Assembly: GCF_000512695.2 (NCBI RefSeq)
Contig: NZ_AZRW02000020.1
Coordinates: 1-64,000 of the forward strand
Source: Pseudomonas sp. QTF5
GTDB taxonomy: Bacteria; Pseudomonadota; Gammaproteobacteria; Pseudomonadales; Pseudomonadaceae
Direction of reading: 5' to 3'
DNA length: 64,000 nt
Shown piece after piece: positions 16,499 to 24,313 of this stretch (position 1 is the first letter of the stretch; the number at the start of each line of letters is the position of its first letter). The notes beneath the pieces are model-generated. The model ran no database searches and was not told where the DNA came from. It saw nothing but the letters and a program-made list of their open reading frames with translations. The position numbers were made by a program, and so were the translations under genes.

Positions 16499-18337
16499 TT
16501 AATAGCGGTGCTTGCCGCCGTGAATATCCGCCAGCACCTGCTCGGTGACTTGTACGTAAGTCTGGGTCCCTGGCAACCAGGCGTAGATCGGATCATCGCC
16601 GGTTTTGTTCGGGTCAAAGGCTTCGTCCTTGAGTCGGGTCTTCTGGTATTTGAAGGTTCCGGTGGTCTCCATTTTCACTTTCACCCGTAGGAAAAGTGGC
16701 ACCGCATAGGCAGGCATTTGCTGCCTGGCGAACGCCAGCAACTCGCTGAAGTCCAGGGTCGCCAGGGATTCAGCCGGTGTGATCGCCGCCATCCCGGCAC
16801 GCCCATTGGTATTGTGGATTTCCACGCCATAGGCCACGGCTTCGGCGATCTGCGGGTGTTGCAGGAGGATGTTTTCGACCTCGGTGGTCGAGACGTTTTC
16901 GCCCTTCCAGCGGTAGGTGTCGCCCAAACGATCGACGAATTGCGCGTGGCCAAAACCGATGTTGCGCAGCAAGTCGCCGGTATTGAAGTAACGGTCACCC
17001 TTCTTGAATACATCGTGGAGCACGACTTTTGCGGTCTTCTGCGGATCGGTATAGCCGTCCAGCGGCGCCTTGTCGTCGATCCTCGCCAACAACAAGCCCT
17101 GCTCGCCCTTGGCGACTTTATGCATAAAGCCCTTGGCGTCACGGGTGGGTGCGCCGCTGTCGTGGTCGTACGCCACCAGTTCCCATGACATCAGGGAAAA
17201 ACCGATGGTGTTGTCGAAGTTGAGGATGTTGGTGAAGCCGATATTGCCATCGCTGGCGGCATACAGCTCGCAGATATGGTCAACGGCAAAACGCGTCTTG
17301 AACTCACTCCACGCGCCGGGACGCAGCCCATTGCCGATCATCTTCGTCACGCTGTGCCGACTGTCGTCCGGGCTGCGCGGTTGATCCACCAGGTAGCGGC
17401 ATAACTCGCCGACGTAGCCGAGAGTGGTCGCCTGGTATGTGCGCACGTCACTCCAGAACTGGCTGGCGCTGAACTTGCGGCGGATGGCAAACCCCGACGC
17501 CCCGCTGATCGCCGAGCCCCAACACACGCAGAGCCCGGTGGCGTGGTACAGCGGCAAGGTGCAATAAACGACGTCCTGCGGCTGCATGTCCAGCGCAATC
17601 AACCCGAAGCTGGCGGAGCTGCGCATCCAGCGGCCGTGCTTGAACACCCCGGCCTTGGGCAACCCGGTGGTGCCCGAGGTGTAAATGTAGAAACAAGGAT
17701 CGTCGAGAAAAACCTGCTGGCTGCTGACGGGGTTATCGCTGCACGCGTCGCAGCTGACCGTCATCAGGTTGATGAAGCCATCGGGCGAATTGCCCGGATG
17801 GCGATAAGTGTCTTGATCGGCGACAAACCAGGTGCGCGCCGTATCGATAGACACCCGCTCGCGGACCGCATTAAAGGCTGGAACCAGCTCTTCGCCGACC
17901 ACGATCGCCACGGGTGCCACCAGGTTAAGGCTATGGGCCAGGGTATCGCGGGTCTGGGAGGTATTGAGCAAGGCGCTGATCGCACCGACCTTGGCCATCG
18001 CCAATATCGTCACCAGCAGTTCCGGACGATTTTCGATAAAAATCGCCACCACATCGCCCTTGCCGATGCCTTGGGCGATCAAGTGATGGGCAATGCGATT
18101 GGCCCACTGATTGACCTGTGCATAGGTGAGCGCCACCTCACCCTGCAGCAAGGCCGGGCCATCGGGATTGCGCAATGTCGCCTGCTCGAAGCTCCAGCCA
18201 AGACCACACGCTTGGGTCGGGTCCTTGACGTTGGCGGCTTTCATGCCCTTCACCACCCGGGGAATGGCTTTGGCAATGGAAGGCAGCTTGCGGAGCATCA
18301 TGCCCCAGGTAATCGTGTCGTTCAGCGTGCGGCTCAT
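16499..18337 (-). CDS. Long-chain acyl-CoA synthetase (FATP/VLACS-type AMP-binding enzyme)
   Basis: A 612-residue adenylate-forming enzyme. The AMP-binding P-loop YTSGTTGLPKAGVFKH is near residues 214-229, LPLYHATGL follows, and FNTGDLLRNIGFGHAQFVDRLGDTYRWKGENVSTTEVE carries the family hinge (shown here only to mark its residues around 440-480). The arrangement with an N-terminal helix (MLRKLPSIAKAIPRVVKG) is that of the fatty acid transport protein / very-long-chain synthetase branch rather than FadD. It activates fatty acids with ATP and CoA. The start follows GAACGGGAGCACC. It stands alone. Confidence 0.88.
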   Translation of the reverse strand: MSRTLNDTITWGMMLRKLPSIAKAIPRVVKGMKAANVKDPTQACGLGWSFEQATLRNPDGPALLQGEVALTYAQVNQWANRIAHHLIAQGIGKGDVVAIFIENRPELLVTILAMAKVGAISALLNTSQTRDTLAHSLNLVAPVAIVVGEELVPAFNAVRERVSIDTARTWFVADQDTYRHPGNSPDGFINLMTVSCDACSDNPVSSQQVFLDDPCFYIYTSGTTGLPKAGVFKHGRWMRSSASFGLIALDMQPQDVVYCTLPLYHATGLCVCWGSAISGASGFAIRRKFSASQFWSDVRTYQATTLGYVGELCRYLVDQPRSPDDSRHSVTKMIGNGLRPGAWSEFKTRFAVDHICELYAASDGNIGFTNILNFDNTIGFSLMSWELVAYDHDSGAPTRDAKGFMHKVAKGEQGLLLARIDDKAPLDGYTDPQKTAKVVLHDVFKKGDRYFNTGDLLRNIGFGHAQFVDRLGDTYRWKGENVSTTEVENILLQHPQIAEAVAYGVEIHNTNGRAGMAAITPAESLATLDFSELLAFARQQMPAYAVPLFLRVKVKMETTGTFKYQKTRLKDEAFDPNKTGDDPIYAWLPGTQTYVQVTEQVLADIHGGKHRY

Positions 18338-18628
18338 GGTGCTCCCGTTCGATCTTCTTATTGTCGGGCGGCGTTGATTGAAACGGAAAATACGTCAGCG
18401 GTTCTTGAGCTGTACACGCGGTTTTTGAAATGTTTTGTATCCGCGACCGAAGCGTTCCGACCAGGCATCGCAAAGCGGAACCCTGGCGTTGTGATTGGTT
18501 CCATCTAATCACGGGCCGACCACGCAAAATGCAGGATGCACGATGGCCATTCATGCAGATTGCACGAAAGCACAAAAACGCCTTAAAGCTAACTTATTGA
18601 TTTATATGGTTTTTTAAAAAAACAGGCG
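18338..18628. other. Intergenic, no gene seen
   Basis: Divergent spacer between the acyl-CoA synthetase and the DUF3509 gene. The part near 18590-18620 is AT-rich. No ORF or repeat is supported; the sigma-54-like site follows at its right edge. Confidence 0.4.
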
Positions 18629-18646
18629 CTGGCACAATCACTGCAA
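18629..18646 (+). promoter_or_regulatory. Sigma-54-type promoter
   Basis: CTGGCACAATCACTGCAA matches the -24/-12 consensus, with GG and GC dinucleotides 12 bp apart and TGGCAC intact. It lies 46 bp before the DUF3509 start codon, so the gene is probably RpoN-controlled. The AT-rich stretch just upstream could favour bending or activator contact. Confidence 0.6.
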
Positions 18647-18691
18647 CTACCTCTCCATGTTGCCCTTCAAGCACAAACGGAGCCGATAGAC

Positions 18692-18970
18692 ATGAGCCTG
18701 ATCCAGGAAAAATTTTCGTCGCTATTCTCCAACTTCGAAGTGACCACCCAGCCACGGCCTGACGGCGGCATTCTGCTGACCCTGCGCAGTACGGACGGCA
18801 AAGTCTTCAAACGTTCGATTTCCTATCAGCAATTGCATGCCGGCGATCAGCTGTCGTGGGTGATCAGCGCGATTCGCCGTGACGTTGCCGAACAGGCCAG
18901 CGAACTGCCGCAGATCTCCATGCTGCAAAGCCAGCAACGGTTCGCCTTGCCGACCTATCACTCGATGTAA
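18692..18970 (+). CDS. DUF3509 domain-containing protein
   Basis: A 92-residue soluble protein of the Pseudomonas-restricted DUF3509 family. Characteristic blocks are SNFEVTTQPRPDGGILLTL, FKRSISYQQLHAGDQLSWVI and the C-terminal QQRFALPTYHSM. The start follows AACGGAGCCGATAGAC. A sigma-54-type promoter upstream suggests expression tied to nitrogen status or another RpoN signal. Molecular function is unknown. Confidence 0.88.
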   Translation: MSLIQEKFSSLFSNFEVTTQPRPDGGILLTLRSTDGKVFKRSISYQQLHAGDQLSWVISAIRRDVAEQASELPQISMLQSQQRFALPTYHSM

Positions 18971-18988
18971 GTCGTTACAACGCAATCC

Positions 18989-19082
18989 CTGTAGGAGCCG
19001 AGCTTGCTCGCGAAGGCGGTGTGTCAGCCAACATTAATGTCAGCTGACCCGCCGCCTTCGCGAGCAAGCTCGGCTCCTACGG
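18989..19082. repeat. REP pair (GTAGGAGCCGAGCTTGCTCGCGAAGG type)
   Basis: Two inverted arms (TGTAGGAGCCGAGCTTGCTC and GAGCAAGCTCGGCTCCTACG) flank a spacer with its own small inverted repeat (gtcagccaacattaatgtca). It lies between convergent DUF3509 and the mtn locus. Confidence 0.9.
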
Positions 19083-19093
19083 GTTACGCGTGG

Positions 19094-19273
19094 TTACAAG
19101 GCAGAAGGGTTTATCCGCGCAAAGCTGTCGACGGTCACATGACCTGCCAGTTCCCCGCCCTCACGGGCCAGGCCGCAAGTTGCCATGCCGACCGTGCGTG
19201 CCGCATCGTCGAACACAAAACTCACCGCGCTGGTAGGGCCTTCGATGTCGGTGAGAATCGCTTTGACCGGCAT
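19094..19273 (-). pseudogene. mtnC: mtnC (enolase-phosphatase E1) with large in-frame internal deletion
   Basis: The 59-codon frame starts MPVKAILTDIEGPTSAVSFV, the N-terminus of 2,3-diketomethylthiopentyl-1-phosphate enolase-phosphatase (normal form DIEGTTSAVSFVFD), then runs at once into AARTVGMATCGLAREGGELA, which matches the protein's C-terminal end. About 165-170 central codons (most of the HAD core) are missing, so the product cannot be an enzyme. It begins 4 bp after mtnD, as in the intact operon. A T-to-P change in the first HAD loop supports decay. Full-length MtnC would convert the diketo intermediate to acireductone in methionine salvage. Confidence 0.8.
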
Positions 19274-19276
19274 CGC

Positions 19277-19822
19277 TCAGTCCTCGAGACGCGGGAAGCG
19301 GCTGGCGATGTCATCGCCGGTGAAATTGACCACCCAGCCTTCGGGGTTGTTGAACAGGCGGATTGCGACGAAATGCGGATGCTCGCCCATGTCGAACCAG
19401 TGCTTTGTGCCGGCTGGCACCGAGATCAGGTCGTTTTTCTCGCAGAGCACGGCGTAGACGTAATCGCCGATGTGCAGGGTGAACAAGCCACGACCGGCGA
19501 CGAAAAATCGTACTTCGTCTTCAGCATGGCGGTGTTCATCGAGGAACTTGGCGCGCAACTCGGCTTTTTGCGGATGATCGCTGTTCAGGCTGACGACATC
19601 GACGGTGATGTAACCGCGCTCGGTCATCAGCTTGTCGATTTGCTGCTGATACGCGGCGATCACTTCTTCCTGGCTGGCGCCCGGCTGGATTTTGGCCGCG
19701 GCTTGCCAACGGTCAAAGCGCACGCCCTGTTCGGCCAGGGTCGAGGCGATGTCTTCGAGGTGGGTCAATACCTTGTTCGGCAGGTCAGGACTGCTGACGT
19801 GGTAAACGGACAGGCTGCTCAT
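19277..19822 (-). CDS. mtnD: Acireductone dioxygenase
   Basis: A 181-residue cupin-fold ARD enzyme that oxidises acireductone to the keto acid of methionine (Fe form) in the methionine salvage pathway. Metal ligands are in FLDEHRHAEDEVRFFV (HxH..E) and VPAGTKHWFDMG (distal His). Length and ends are normal, and the start follows TTAAGGAGTTGCCCAG. Its two pathway neighbours are both damaged: upstream only the 3' end of mtnB remains and downstream mtnC is internally deleted. An intact mtnD in this setting may be an orphan on its way to loss, or may serve another diketone. Confidence 0.93.
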   Translation of the reverse strand: MSSLSVYHVSSPDLPNKVLTHLEDIASTLAEQGVRFDRWQAAAKIQPGASQEEVIAAYQQQIDKLMTERGYITVDVVSLNSDHPQKAELRAKFLDEHRHAEDEVRFFVAGRGLFTLHIGDYVYAVLCEKNDLISVPAGTKHWFDMGEHPHFVAIRLFNNPEGWVVNFTGDDIASRFPRLED

Positions 19823-19842
19823 CTGGGCAACTCCTTAACGGT

Positions 19843-19932
19843 TCATGCTTTATGGTTCGAGAGCGAGCGCGTCTTCAACTCGCACTCGAACAGAAATTCA
19901 AACGCCTCGATCTGCAGCAGTGCGTCGCTCGC
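19843..19932 (-). pseudogene. mtnB: 3' remnant of mtnB (methylthioribulose-1-phosphate dehydratase)
   Basis: Reading the minus strand just before mtnD gives SDALLQIEAFEFLFECELKT followed by RSLSNHKA and a stop, which is the C-terminal helix of class II aldolase-like MtnB proteins. Nothing of the remaining ~170 residues is found: the frame runs directly into the end of the MFS gene. A deletion therefore removed most of mtnB. The ribosome binding site of mtnD follows this remnant. Confidence 0.72.
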
Positions 19933-19940
19933 GCGCAGGC

Positions 19941-21092
19941 TCAAGGCCTGTCCTCTTGCATGCGTGTGGCAATGATAACGGCAGCGGCGAAGGCTGCGAG
20001 ACTGGCAATACTAAAGGTCAATGTGGCACCGAGAGCATTCCAGCTGTAGCCGGAATACAGCGCGCCCAGTGCGCCGCCGGTGCCGGCCAGTGCGGCATAC
20101 AACGCCTGGCCCTGCCCTTGCTGTCGCGCGCCGAAGCTACGTTGCACGAACTGGATGGCAGCCGCGTGAAAGCTGCCGAAGGTTGCGGCGTGCAGCACTT
20201 GAGCGAACAACAATACCCAAAGGAATTCGGCAAACGAACCGAGCAACAGCCAACGCAGGGCTGCTAGCAGGAAACTCGCCAGTAACACTCGGCGCACCGA
20301 GAAGCGCGCCAGAATCTTGCTCATGACCAGAAACATCAAGACCTCGGCAACCACACCGACCGCCCAGAGCATGCCGATCAGCCCGCGACTGTAACCGAGT
20401 CGCTCAAGGTGCAACGTCAGAAAGGTGTAATACGGCCCGTGACTCATCTGCATCAGCGCCACGCAACCGTAGAACGCCAACACCCCGGGGTTACGCAACT
20501 GCTGGAGGAATCCCTCCCCCGCCAACCGTTCACTCTGAACCGGTTGCGCGTTAGGCACCCACAAACTGCTGACGACGATACCGGCCATGACCAGCACCAA
20601 CGCCACCGGATAGACGTCCAGGCTAAGCCATTCGAACAACCGGCCGAGCGCAACCACGGTGATGATGAAACCGATGGAACCCCACAGACGAATCTGACTG
20701 TAGCGAGACGTCTGGCCGTTCAAGTGCGCCAGGGTGATGACTTCGAATTGCGGCAATACCGCGTGCCAGAAGAACGCGTGCAAGGCCATGACCATCGCCA
20801 GCCACGCGTAGCTTTTGCTGACGAAAATCAGCGAGAAGGTCAGCAGCGTACAGACCGCGCCGAACCGCACGATGGCCAGACGTCGCCCGGTGTAGTCACC
20901 GAGCCAGCCCCAGATATTCGGCGCCACGCAGCGCATCAGCATCGGGATTGCCACCAGTTCGCCAATACGCGCACTGGAAAAGCCCAGATGATCGAAGTAC
21001 AGCGCCAGAAACGGCGCCGTCGAACCGAGCAAGGCGAAATAGAACAGATAGAAACTGGAGAGCCGCCAGTACGGAAGCGCCGCCACGGCCAT
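19941..21092 (-). CDS. MFS transporter (LacY/HcaT-like)
   Basis: A 383-residue protein with about twelve transmembrane helices, of the MFS_1-like group related to nucleoside and phenylpropionate permeases. The opening PYWRLSSFYLFYFALLGSTA and loop WLGDYTGRRLAIVRFGA are typical. It lies 28 bp after aroC on the same strand, so the two may be co-transcribed. Its last codons abut the mtnB remnant, so the deletion that destroyed mtnB ended here; the C-terminus ARMQEDRP-like tail appears normal in hydropathy but could be slightly altered. Substrate unknown. Confidence 0.85.
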   Translation of the reverse strand: MAVAALPYWRLSSFYLFYFALLGSTAPFLALYFDHLGFSSARIGELVAIPMLMRCVAPNIWGWLGDYTGRRLAIVRFGAVCTLLTFSLIFVSKSYAWLAMVMALHAFFWHAVLPQFEVITLAHLNGQTSRYSQIRLWGSIGFIITVVALGRLFEWLSLDVYPVALVLVMAGIVVSSLWVPNAQPVQSERLAGEGFLQQLRNPGVLAFYGCVALMQMSHGPYYTFLTLHLERLGYSRGLIGMLWAVGVVAEVLMFLVMSKILARFSVRRVLLASFLLAALRWLLLGSFAEFLWVLLFAQVLHAATFGSFHAAAIQFVQRSFGARQQGQGQALYAALAGTGGALGALYSGYSWNALGATLTFSIASLAAFAAAVIIATRMQEDRP

Positions 21093-21120
21093 CAGACTGC
21101 AGCGGCCTTAAGAACAGCCA

Positions 21121-22212
21121 TTAAAGCTGGCCCAGCACCGGCGTGCTCACGCGCACATCGACATTCTGCCCACGGTGACGCAGCAGGTGATCCATCAACA
21201 CGATGGCCATCATCGCTTCGGCAATCGGCGTGGCGCGGATGCCGACGCACGGGTCGTGACGGCCCTTGGTGACAACCTCGACCGGGTTGCCATGGATGTC
21301 GATGGAACGGCCCGGCGTGGTGATGCTCGAGGTCGGCTTGAGTGCCAGATGCGCCACGATCGGTTGACCGGACGAGATGCCACCCAGAATGCCCCCGGCG
21401 TTGTTGCTGAGGAAACCTTCCGGGGTCATTTCATCACGGTGTTCGGTGCCACGCTGGGCGATGCTGGCAAACCCGGCGCCGATTTCCACGCCTTTGACCG
21501 CGTTGATGCTCATCAGCGCGTGGGCCAGTTCTGCATCGAGGCGGTCGAAAATCGGCTCGCCGAGGCCCGGCATCACGCCTTCGGCAACCACGGTGATCTT
21601 CGCGCCGACCGAATCCTGGTCGCGACGCAACTGGTCCATATAGGCTTCCAGCTCCGGCACTTTGTCCGGGTCGGGGCTGAAGAAGGCGTTTTCTTCCACC
21701 GAATCCCAGGTCTTGAACGGGATTTCGATCGGGCCGAGCTGGCTCATGTAGCCGCGAATGACGATGCCCTGGGTGGCCAGGTATTTCTTGGCAATCGCAC
21801 CGGCTGCCACGCGCATCGCGGTTTCACGGGCCGAGCTGCGACCGCCGCCGCGGTAATCGCGCTCGCCGTATTTGTGGTGATAGGTGTAGTCGGCGTGGGC
21901 CGGGCGGAACAGATCCTTGATCGCCGAATAGTCCTTGGACTTCTGGTCGGTGTTGCGGATCAACAGGCCGATGGCGCAACCGGTGGTGCGGCCTTCGAAC
22001 ACGCCGCTGAGGATTTCGACTTCGTCGGCTTCCTGGCGCTGGGTGGTGTGGCGGCTGGTGCCGGGCTTGCGGCGGTCCAGGTCGCGCTGCAGATCCTCAA
22101 GGGAAATCTCCAGGCCCGGCGGGCAGCCATCGACAATGGCGACCAACGCCGGACCATGGCTTTCGCCCGCGGTGGTGACAGTGAACAGCTTGCCGTAGGT
22201 ATTGCCGGACAT
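21121..22212 (-). CDS. aroC: Chorismate synthase
   Basis: A 363-residue chorismate synthase, which eliminates phosphate from EPSP to form chorismate, the last common step of aromatic amino acid synthesis, using reduced FMN. Signature blocks are GESHGPALVAIVDGCPPGL near residue 17, RPAHADYTYHHKYG-like residues 104-118, GGGRSSARETAMRVAAGAI near 122-140 and the C-terminal VRVSTPVLGQL. The start follows TCACGGAGCGTCCCGC. Length is typical. It heads a minus-strand pair with the MFS gene. Confidence 0.97.
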   Translation of the reverse strand: MSGNTYGKLFTVTTAGESHGPALVAIVDGCPPGLEISLEDLQRDLDRRKPGTSRHTTQRQEADEVEILSGVFEGRTTGCAIGLLIRNTDQKSKDYSAIKDLFRPAHADYTYHHKYGERDYRGGGRSSARETAMRVAAGAIAKKYLATQGIVIRGYMSQLGPIEIPFKTWDSVEENAFFSPDPDKVPELEAYMDQLRRDQDSVGAKITVVAEGVMPGLGEPIFDRLDAELAHALMSINAVKGVEIGAGFASIAQRGTEHRDEMTPEGFLSNNAGGILGGISSGQPIVAHLALKPTSSITTPGRSIDIHGNPVEVVTKGRHDPCVGIRATPIAEAMMAIVLMDHLLRHRGQNVDVRVSTPVLGQL

Positions 22213-22342
22213 GCGGGACGCTCCGTGAAATCGAAACTAAAATACGTAATGCGCGCCAGTATACGCAGGCTACCCGACTAGTTCATCCTCGAACCTTATG
22301 GGCGCCTGCGAGTCCAACCGGCACCTTGTTGATGATGGCGTG

Positions 22343-23296
22343 ATGATGCTGCGAGTTCTAGCCTTGAGCCTTACCTTGTTTACCGGCTTTGCACAGGCCA
22401 CTGTCCTGCAACGCCCGATCACATTGGACACGGGCAGCGGCGAGCTTTTCGGCTCGCTGTTGCTGCCCAAGTCCGACACGCCTGTACCGGTTGTCCTGAT
22501 CATTTCCGGCTCTGGTCCTACGGATCGTGACGGAAACAACCCCGACGGCGGACGCAACGACAGCCTCAAACGACTGGCCTGGGTGCTGGCCAAACACAAC
22601 ATCGCCAGCGTGCGCTACGACAAGCGCGGCGTGGCGGCGAGCCTGGCGGCCACGCCCGATGAGCGCAATCTGTCGGTGGAGGCCTATGTGGCCGACGCCG
22701 AAGCCTGGGGCCAGAAGCTCAAAGCCGATCCGCGTTTTGGCAAACTGATTTTGCTGGGCCACAGCGAAGGTGCCTTGATCGCCAGCCTGGCGGCGCCGAA
22801 CGTCGATGCCGCGGCGGTGATTTCCATGTCCGGCAGCGCCCGGCCGATCGATCAGGTACTGCGCCAGCAGTTGAGCAATCGCCTGCCACCACCGTTGATG
22901 TTGCGCAGCAATGAACTGCTCGACAGCCTCAAGGCCGGGCATACCGACGACAACGTGCCCCCGCAATTGCAGGTGATTTTCCGCCCCAGCGTGCAGCCGT
23001 ATCTGATTTCGCTGTTTCGCCAAGACCCGGCCGCGGCCTTCGCCAAACTGAAAATGCCGGCGTTGATCATCCAGGGCAGCAACGACATTCAGGTCGGCGT
23101 GGGGGACGCCAAGGCACTCAAGGCCGCCAAACCGGACGCCGAACTGGCGCTGATCGAAGGCATGAACCACGTGATGCGCATCGTGCCCAACGACGTGAAG
23201 CGGCAATTGGCCTCCTATAAAGATCCGCAATTACCGCTGGCCGCCGAACTCGGCGCGCGAATCCTCGGGTTTATTGACGGACTTCGCACCCGTTAA
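22343..23296 (+). CDS. Secreted alpha/beta hydrolase
   Basis: A 317-residue alpha/beta hydrolase with a signal peptide (MMLRVLALSLTLFTGFAQA). The nucleophile elbow is GHSEGALIAS, the acid is probably in IQGSNDIQVGVGDA and the His in EGMNHVMRI; the oxyanion segment is ISGSGPTDRDG. It is likely a periplasmic esterase or peptidase of the S9/S15-like group, with unknown substrate. The start is uncertain: ATG at 22343 or 22346 gives a clean signal peptide, while the frame reaching 22298 adds a polar stretch before it. It stands alone. Confidence 0.82.
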   Translation: MMLRVLALSLTLFTGFAQATVLQRPITLDTGSGELFGSLLLPKSDTPVPVVLIISGSGPTDRDGNNPDGGRNDSLKRLAWVLAKHNIASVRYDKRGVAASLAATPDERNLSVEAYVADAEAWGQKLKADPRFGKLILLGHSEGALIASLAAPNVDAAAVISMSGSARPIDQVLRQQLSNRLPPPLMLRSNELLDSLKAGHTDDNVPPQLQVIFRPSVQPYLISLFRQDPAAAFAKLKMPALIIQGSNDIQVGVGDAKALKAAKPDAELALIEGMNHVMRIVPNDVKRQLASYKDPQLPLAAELGARILGFIDGLRTR

Positions 23297-23392
23297 CCGG
23301 TTACCCTCCAGTCCTGAAAAAAACGGCCGATAAGCCTTTGTCGCCAGCGCAATGGCTGGCGGCAAGCAGGGCTTGGACAGGATCTCGCCGTT

Positions 23393-24184
23393 ATGACTGA
23401 TACCCAGACTTCACCCGACACCACCGCTGAAAAAGACGCACCGCCAGCGGTCGAGCTGCCGTGGGCGGACGTCCACGTCGAGCACCACAAAATGCTCCGC
23501 CTGGCGCCGCTGAAAACCGACCGCAACACTGGCGGGCGGCCATTGCGCTTTGTCGAATTCGGTTACGCCGAACGCACTAGCAAGGAACACAGCCTGCTGC
23601 GCATGACCATCAAGCTGCCGGGCCAGCGTGTGCGCAAAGAACAGAATCATCTGGACGTGTGGGTCGATCACGCCACCAAATGCGTGCATTTCGGACCGGA
23701 AAGCGGCTTGCAGATCGAGCCGATGAACCGCGGCATCGGGCGTTATATGGCCGCTCAGGGCATTACCTGGGCGAAGAAGAGATGGCCCGCCTACACCGTC
23801 GACGGCACCGACCTGAACAACAAGGATGCGCTGAACGAAGACACTCGCCTGCGTCGCGATCACGTTCTGCGGGTGCATGGTTTTGACGTGGTCTACGCCG
23901 ACGCCCAGCATTTGAAGGGCAGCGTTAAAGAGGTGTCGGTCGGTGATTTGCTCAGCGACTGGAACAGCGAAAAGTTGCAGCAGGTGGAAATCCTCGAAGC
24001 CGCGCAGATGCTCCAGCAAGCCGAGCAGAACCTGGCGGAACAGGAAGTCAAACTGAAGAAGCACGAAGAAAAGGTCAGCAAGTACAAACGCGAAGACGCC
24101 GGGCTGCGTTTTACCATTACCTGTCTGGTGGCGTTTGCGGTGTTTCAGGCGGGGTTGTTGATCTGGATTGCTACGCATCGGTAA
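23393..24184 (+). CDS. Uncharacterised protein with coiled coil and C-terminal membrane anchor
   Basis: A 263-residue protein. Residues about 25-180 form a globular part with repeated basic/aromatic motifs (LRFVEFGYAERTSKEHSLLR; RGIGRYMAAQGITWAKKRWP). Residues about 195-235 are a charged coiled coil (QQAEQNLAEQEVKLKKHEEK), followed by a single membrane helix (FTITCLVAFAVFQAGLLIWI) at the very C-terminus. This suggests a tail-anchored cytoplasmic protein. No characterised family is recognised. It has its own start, downstream REP pair, and no obvious operon partner. Confidence 0.78.
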   Translation: MTDTQTSPDTTAEKDAPPAVELPWADVHVEHHKMLRLAPLKTDRNTGGRPLRFVEFGYAERTSKEHSLLRMTIKLPGQRVRKEQNHLDVWVDHATKCVHFGPESGLQIEPMNRGIGRYMAAQGITWAKKRWPAYTVDGTDLNNKDALNEDTRLRRDHVLRVHGFDVVYADAQHLKGSVKEVSVGDLLSDWNSEKLQQVEILEAAQMLQQAEQNLAEQEVKLKKHEEKVSKYKREDAGLRFTITCLVAFAVFQAGLLIWIATHR

Positions 24185-24208
24185 AGATTTGAGACCGAGG
24201 CGCGGCCA

Positions 24209-24302
24209 TTCGCGAGCAAGCCCGCTCCCACAATGAATCTGTGTCTGACTACATATTTGTGATCGACAACGAATTCCTGTGGGAGCGGGCTTGCTCGCGA
24301 AA
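24209..24302. repeat. REP pair (GTGGGAGCGGGCTTGCTCGCGAA type)
   Basis: Inverted REP cores at both ends, between the convergent coiled-coil gene and prmB. It can form a long hairpin and may serve as terminator for either gene. Confidence 0.9.
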
Positions 24303-24313
24303 GCTTTCTTAAG

